A stretch of 44,665 bases of DNA, taken from positions 1 through 44,665 of the forward strand of contig JARLGR010000170.1 of NCBI GenBank assembly GCA_031292665.1, given 5' to 3'. The DNA comes from Mycobacterium sp. (GTDB taxonomy: Bacteria; Actinomycetota; Actinomycetes; Mycobacteriales; Mycobacteriaceae). How positions within the stretch are numbered: the first letter of the stretch is position 1; each line of letters begins with the position of its first letter. The position numbers and the translations under genes are program-made. Below, in pieces: positions 41,101-44,665 of the stretch. The notes under the pieces are model-generated. The model saw only the letters and a list, made by a program, of their open reading frames with translations. It did not search any database and was not told where the DNA came from.

Positions 41101-42288
41101 GAGAACGAGGTCCTGATCGAGCAGGTCAACGTGATCATCAACCAGGGCCCGTCGTTCGGGGTGCACGTGGTCGTCACCGCGGACCGCGAGTCGGAGCTGC
41201 GGCCGCCGGTGCGTAGTGGCTTCGGTTCCCGGGTCGAGTTGCGGCTGGCCGCGGTGGAAGACGCCAAGCTGGTGCGGTCGCGGTTCGCCAAGGAGGTTCC
41301 GGTCAAGCCGGGCCGCGGCATGGTCGCGGTCAACTACGTGCGCCTCGACGCCGACCCGCAGGCCGGCCTGCACACGCTGGTGGCCCGGCCCGCGCTGGCC
41401 AACACACCGAAAAACGTTTTCGAGTCCGACACCATCGTCGAGGCGGTCAGTCGGCTCACCAGCGCTCAGGCGCCGCCGGTGCGCCGGCTGCCCGCGATTT
41501 TCGGCGTGCAGCAGGTACGCGAGCTCGCCGCGCGAGACCCCCGCCAGGGTGTCGGCGCGGGCGGAATCGCCTGGGCCATCTCCGAACTGGACCTGGCGCC
41601 GGTCTATCTCAATTTCGCCGAGAATTCGCACCTGATGGTGACGGGCCGACGCGAGTGTGGCAAGACGACGACGCTGGCCACCATCATGTCCGAGATCGGC
41701 CGGCTCTACGCGCCGGGCGCCACCAGCGCACCGACGCCACCGGCGGGGCAGCCCTCGGCCCAGGTCTGGCTGGTCGACCCGCGCCGCCAGCTGCTGACCG
41801 TCTTGGGCTCGGAGTATGTGGAGAAATTCGCCTACAACCTCGACGGCGTCAACGCGGCGATGACCGAGTTGGCCGCCGTCCTGGCCGGTCGCGAACCTCC
41901 ACCCGGTCTCTCGGCCGAGGAGTTGCTGTCGCGGTCGTGGTGGAGCGGCCCGGAGATCTTCCTCATCGTCGACGACATCCAGCAGCTGCCAACGGGTTTC
42001 GATTCGCCGCTGCACAAGGCCGCGCCCTGGGTGAACCGCGCGGCCGACGTCGGCCTGCACGTCCTGGTCACCCGCAACTTCGGTGGCTGGTCGTCGGCGG
42101 GCAGCGACCCGATGCTGCGGGCGCTGCACCAGGCGAACGCGCCGCTGCTGGTGATGGACGCCGACCCCGACGAGGGCTTCATCCGCGGCAAGATGAAGGG
42201 TGGCCCGCTGCCCCGCGGCCGAGGCCTGCTGATGGCCGAGGACACCGGGGTGTTCGTGCAGGTGGCGGCGACCGAGTTCCGCAAGTAG
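38119..42288 (+). CDS. eccC5: ESX-5 FtsK/SpoIIIE-type ATPase EccC5
   Basis: A 1389-residue single-chain EccC, the motor of ESX-5. Two transmembrane helices lie at about residues 38-60 and 67-90 (PWWLIVVGVVVIGLLGGMVA; GSIFPIFMVGGMMMMMFGG). Three nucleotide-binding domains follow: Walker A at 499-507 (GTTGSGKST, Lys505) with Walker B LVVVIDEFYEW near 610; at 874-882 (GAGGSGKTT); and at 1176-1184 (GRRECGKTT). The second domain's VYLVVDNYRAL and the third's EIFLIVDDIQQL are its Walker B strands. Length matches M. tuberculosis EccC5, where the frame was originally annotated as two genes (Rv1783/Rv1784). It starts GTG overlapping eccB5. Confidence 0.96.
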   Translation: MKRGFARPTPEKSPVIKPENIVLPTPLSIPPPEGKPWWLIVVGVVVIGLLGGMVAMTFASGSHVFGGVGSIFPIFMVGGMMMMMFGGRFGGQQQMSRPKLDAMRAQFMLMLDMLRETAHESADSMDSNYRWYHPAPTTLTAAVGSSRMWERKPDGKDLNFGVVRVGVGMTRPEVTWGEPQNMPTDIELEPVTGKALQEFGRYQSVVYNLPKMISLMVEPWYSLVGEREQVLGLMRAIVCQLAFSHGPDHVQMVVVSSDLDEWDWVKWLPHFGDPRRQDAAGNARMVYASVREFAAEQAELFAGRGSFTPRHASSSAQTPTPHTVIIADVTDPQWEYVISAEGIDGVTFFDLTGASMWSSVPERTLRFDERGVIEALPRDRDTWMVIDEKPWFFALTDHLSIPEAEEFAQKLARWRLAEAYEEIGQRVAHLGARDIMAYYGVGDPADIDFDSLWGSRTDSMGRSRLRVPVGNRSDNGELLFLDMKSLDEGGDGPHGVMSGTTGSGKSTLVRTVIESLMLGHPPEELQFVLADLKGGSAVKPFAGVPHVSRIITDLEEDQALMERFLDALWGEIARRKAICDSAGVDDAKEYNSVRLRMRARGQDMPPLPMLVVVIDEFYEWFRIMPTAVDVLDSIGRQGRAYWIHLMMASQTIESRAEKLMENMGYRLVLKARTAGAAQAAGVPNAVNLPAQAGLGYFRKSLEDIIRFQAEFLWRDYIPRGITVDGEEAPALVHSIDYVRPQLFTNWFTPLEVSVQGPDVVPPSIPMNGELLDAESADEEDEGEGIRVPKVGTVIIDQLRKIDFEPYRLWQPPLSQPVAIDELVNRFLGHSWQQDYGTARDLAFPIGIIDRPFKHDQPPWTVDTSGPGANVLILGAGGSGKTTALQTLICSAAMTHTPEQVQFYCLAYSSTALTTVARLPHVGEVAGPTDPYGVRRTVAELLALVRERKRTFLEYGIASMEVFRRRKFGGEPGPVPNDGFGDVYLVVDNYRALAEENEVLIEQVNVIINQGPSFGVHVVVTADRESELRPPVRSGFGSRVELRLAAVEDAKLVRSRFAKEVPVKPGRGMVAVNYVRLDADPQAGLHTLVARPALANTPKNVFESDTIVEAVSRLTSAQAPPVRRLPAIFGVQQVRELAARDPRQGVGAGGIAWAISELDLAPVYLNFAENSHLMVTGRRECGKTTTLATIMSEIGRLYAPGATSAPTPPAGQPSAQVWLVDPRRQLLTVLGSEYVEKFAYNLDGVNAAMTELAAVLAGREPPPGLSAEELLSRSWWSGPEIFLIVDDIQQLPTGFDSPLHKAAPWVNRAADVGLHVLVTRNFGGWSSAGSDPMLRALHQANAPLLVMDADPDEGFIRGKMKGGPLPRGRGLLMAEDTGVFVQVAATEFRK

Positions 42289-42306
42289 TCCGTTAGTTGG
42301 GCTGGG

Positions 42307-42335
42307 GGTCGACCCGAACACGATCCGGGTCGGCC
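42307..42335. terminator. Hairpin between convergent eccC5 and cyp143
   Basis: GGTCGACCCG, a 9-nt loop, then CGGGTCGGCC: ten base pairs with one G-U pair, 19 bp after the eccC5 stop and just before the cytochrome P450 stop. No U tract, but the position suits a bidirectional mycobacterial terminator. Confidence 0.5.
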
Positions 42336-42340
42336 TCAGC

Positions 42341-43579
<1,239 letters not shown>

Positions 43580-43747
43580 TCACCGGTTACTGGTTGGCAC
43601 ATCAATATGGCATGCGCGGCAGAGGGCCACCAATCGGGCTGGCGGGCGGATAAGGGCCATAAGTCACCGGCCGCGATCCGGGGCCAATCTTCTACGCTTC
43701 AGCGTCCGGCTAACCTTGGCTATCGCTTTGCAATTCCGATTGTCTAA

Positions 43748-43951
<204 letters not shown>

Positions 43952-43981
43952 CACTAGCGGGCTACCGGTTCCGGCCGCTGG

Positions 43982-44088
43982 TGAACCGAGAAGCAAACCG
44001 CAGGTGAACATTTAGTTGATCAGCATGAAGAATGGCCGTCCGGAATTGAACATTGGTTGGCCTGGAATGAACAGTTGGCATCGCGGGT
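43982..44088. repeat. 21-bp-phased TGAAC direct repeats
   Basis: Four repeat starts at 44005 (TGAACATTTAGTTG), 44026 (TGAAGAATGG), 44047 (TGAACATTGGTTGG) and 44068 (TGAACAGTTGG) are exactly 21 bp apart; a fifth TGAAC lies at 43982. Twenty-one bp is two helical turns, so the motifs face one side of the DNA, as in arrays of regulator half-sites. Confidence 0.55.
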
Positions 44089-44123
44089 CGGTGTGTCCTG
44101 AGATGACCAGCTAATCTCGTTGG

Positions 44124-44159
44124 CGAGCGACAGTTCGCGCAGAGTGGGGCTGTCGCTCG
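44124..44159. other. Perfect 10-bp stem-loop
   Basis: CGAGCGACAG (44124-44133), a 16-nt loop and CTGTCGCTCG (44150-44159). A strong hairpin in either strand's RNA, not followed by a U tract. It could be a ferredoxin terminator, part of a long PPE leader RNA or a protein-binding inverted repeat. Confidence 0.6.
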
Positions 44160-44249
44160 GTTGCTGACAATCGGGTGTTCAGGGCAGATTGTGCATGTCG
44201 TTCCGCATCGGGCGTTTGGGAATCATGATGACTTATCACCTATCCGGGC

Positions 44250-44280
44250 ACCGGGACCGCGAGCGCCTTCGGTTCCCGGT
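44250..44280. other. Second stem-loop in PPE upstream region
   Basis: ACCGGGACCG (44250-44259), a 10-nt loop and CGGTTCCCGGT (44270-44280), pairing ten bases with one bulged T. It lies 163 bp before the PPE start. Confidence 0.45.
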
Positions 44281-44443
44281 TACTCCCCAGACGGTTTGCT
44301 GGTCGAGAGATCGGAATCAGTCAGTGACGTGCCATGGGCCAACGGGGCTCCGAGGTAGCGACTCGTTGACGACGTCGCGACCAGGGCCGAAATAGCTTTA
44401 GCCAACCGGCTGGGATCGCCACCAGCCGACTGAGGAGGACACG

Positions 44444-44665
44444 GTGTTCGACTTCGGGGCGTTACCACCCGAGATCAATTCCGGTCGCCTGTATGCGGGG
44501 CCGGGTTCGGAGCCGATGATGGTAGCCGCGTCTGCGTGGGATGCGTTGGCGGCGGAGTTGGGCACGGCGGCGGGCGGCTACACCTCGGTGGTCGAGGAGT
44601 TGACCGGCGGGCCCTGGGTGGGGCCCTCGTCGGCGGCGATGGTGTCCGCGGTCGGCCCCTACGTG
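44444..44665 (+). CDS. PPE-family protein, 5' part only
   Basis: Seventy-four codons run to the window end. The start is GTG at 44444 behind GAGGAGGA (44432-44439). The sequence [20 protein letters not shown], then [20 protein letters not shown] and [18 protein letters not shown], is the conserved PPE domain: the Pro-Pro-Glu at residues 8-10 and the helix pair that binds a PE partner. In slow growers the first PPE gene after the CYP143/ferredoxin pair is a PPE25-like ESX-5 substrate, so it is probably exported by the machinery encoded upstream. The C-terminal class (SVP, MPTR or other) cannot be seen. Confidence 0.92.
   Translation, partial: MFDFGALPPEINSGRLYAGPGSEPMMVAASAWDALAAELGTAAGGYTSVVEELTGGPWVGPSSAAMVSAVGPYV

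Larger units (their letters stand above)
43952..44443. other. 492-bp non-coding region before PPE gene with phased repeats and hairpins
   Basis: No gene is supported. The region carries TGAAC/TGAAG words at 43982, 44005, 44026, 44047 and 44068 (spacing 23, 21, 21, 21), a weak hairpin after the ferredoxin stop (43956-43979), a perfect 10-bp stem at 44124-44159 and a second stem at 44250-44280. A TGTTCA reverse copy lies at 44176-44181. These are described separately. Confidence 0.65.

Noticed and set aside
38761..42321. A 1186-codon open frame on the minus strand opposite eccC5
   Set aside because: It has Arg/His/Gln-rich, low-complexity translation with no family motif. It is the mirror-frame artefact typical of high-GC genes and the plus strand encodes a clear EccC5.

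Overview
The window is high-GC actinobacterial DNA, almost certainly from a slow-growing Mycobacterium. The evidence is the right-hand end: eccB5 and eccC5, then a divergent CYP143-type P450 and a small ferredoxin, then the start of a PPE gene. That is the left edge of an ESX-5 type VII secretion locus, a system known only from slow growers. From about 22.5 kb rightwards the gene order follows what I recall of the M. tuberculosis Rv1766-Rv1787 neighbourhood. The first 21 kb looks like accessory or lineage-specific metabolism. Species assignment and ortholog names are from memory and were not searched.

Layout. 1-5.4 kb: a DUF2231-like membrane protein cut by the window edge, a lipoprotein, an orphan SigF-like sigma factor, an SDR, a tandem YbjQ-domain protein with a small overlapping partner, and a cutinase. 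5.5-10 kb: a small membrane protein, two TetR regulators, a D-aminoacylase-type amidohydrolase and a SAM methyltransferase. 10-21.3 kb: a catabolic island. Eight tightly packed minus-strand genes (mycofactocin-type SDR, E1 alpha, E1 beta, stand-alone lipoyl protein, crotonase, acyl-CoA ligase, Rieske oxygenase, KstD-like flavoprotein) are flanked by a second, paralogous crotonase and a divergent CoA-transferase. Together they could activate an acid, hydroxylate and desaturate it, oxidise an alcohol, decarboxylate a 2-oxo acid and break a C-C bond; the substrate is unknown.

21.3-22.9 kb: a compact regulatory module. A degenerate thioredoxin-like gene diverges from a CsoR-family repressor followed by DUF302 and AhpD-like genes. 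Two TACCC-N4-GGGTA sites lie between the divergent starts. The repressor keeps two Cys but lacks the copper-binding His, which suggests a sulfur or redox sensor. 23-25 kb: a WS/DGAT acyltransferase with a candidate DosR box, and an ANTAR-only small protein. 25-28 kb: IclR regulator, divergent bicovalent-type flavoprotein oxidase and a PhlG-like (retro-Claisen) hydrolase, with inverted repeats between the divergent genes. 28-36.2 kb: conserved hypothetical, secreted and membrane proteins, an Rv0910-like SRPBCC protein, an NTF2-like protein, an F420/luciferase-type oxidoreductase and malQ. 36.6 kb to the end: ESX-5.

The most promising items for a new system are the E2-less 2-oxoacid dehydrogenase/Rieske/mycofactocin island, the CsoR-like/thioredoxin-like/DUF302/AhpD module, the IclR/oxidase/PhlG-like hydrolase pair, and the layered repeat-and-hairpin region (43952-44443) in front of the PPE gene.
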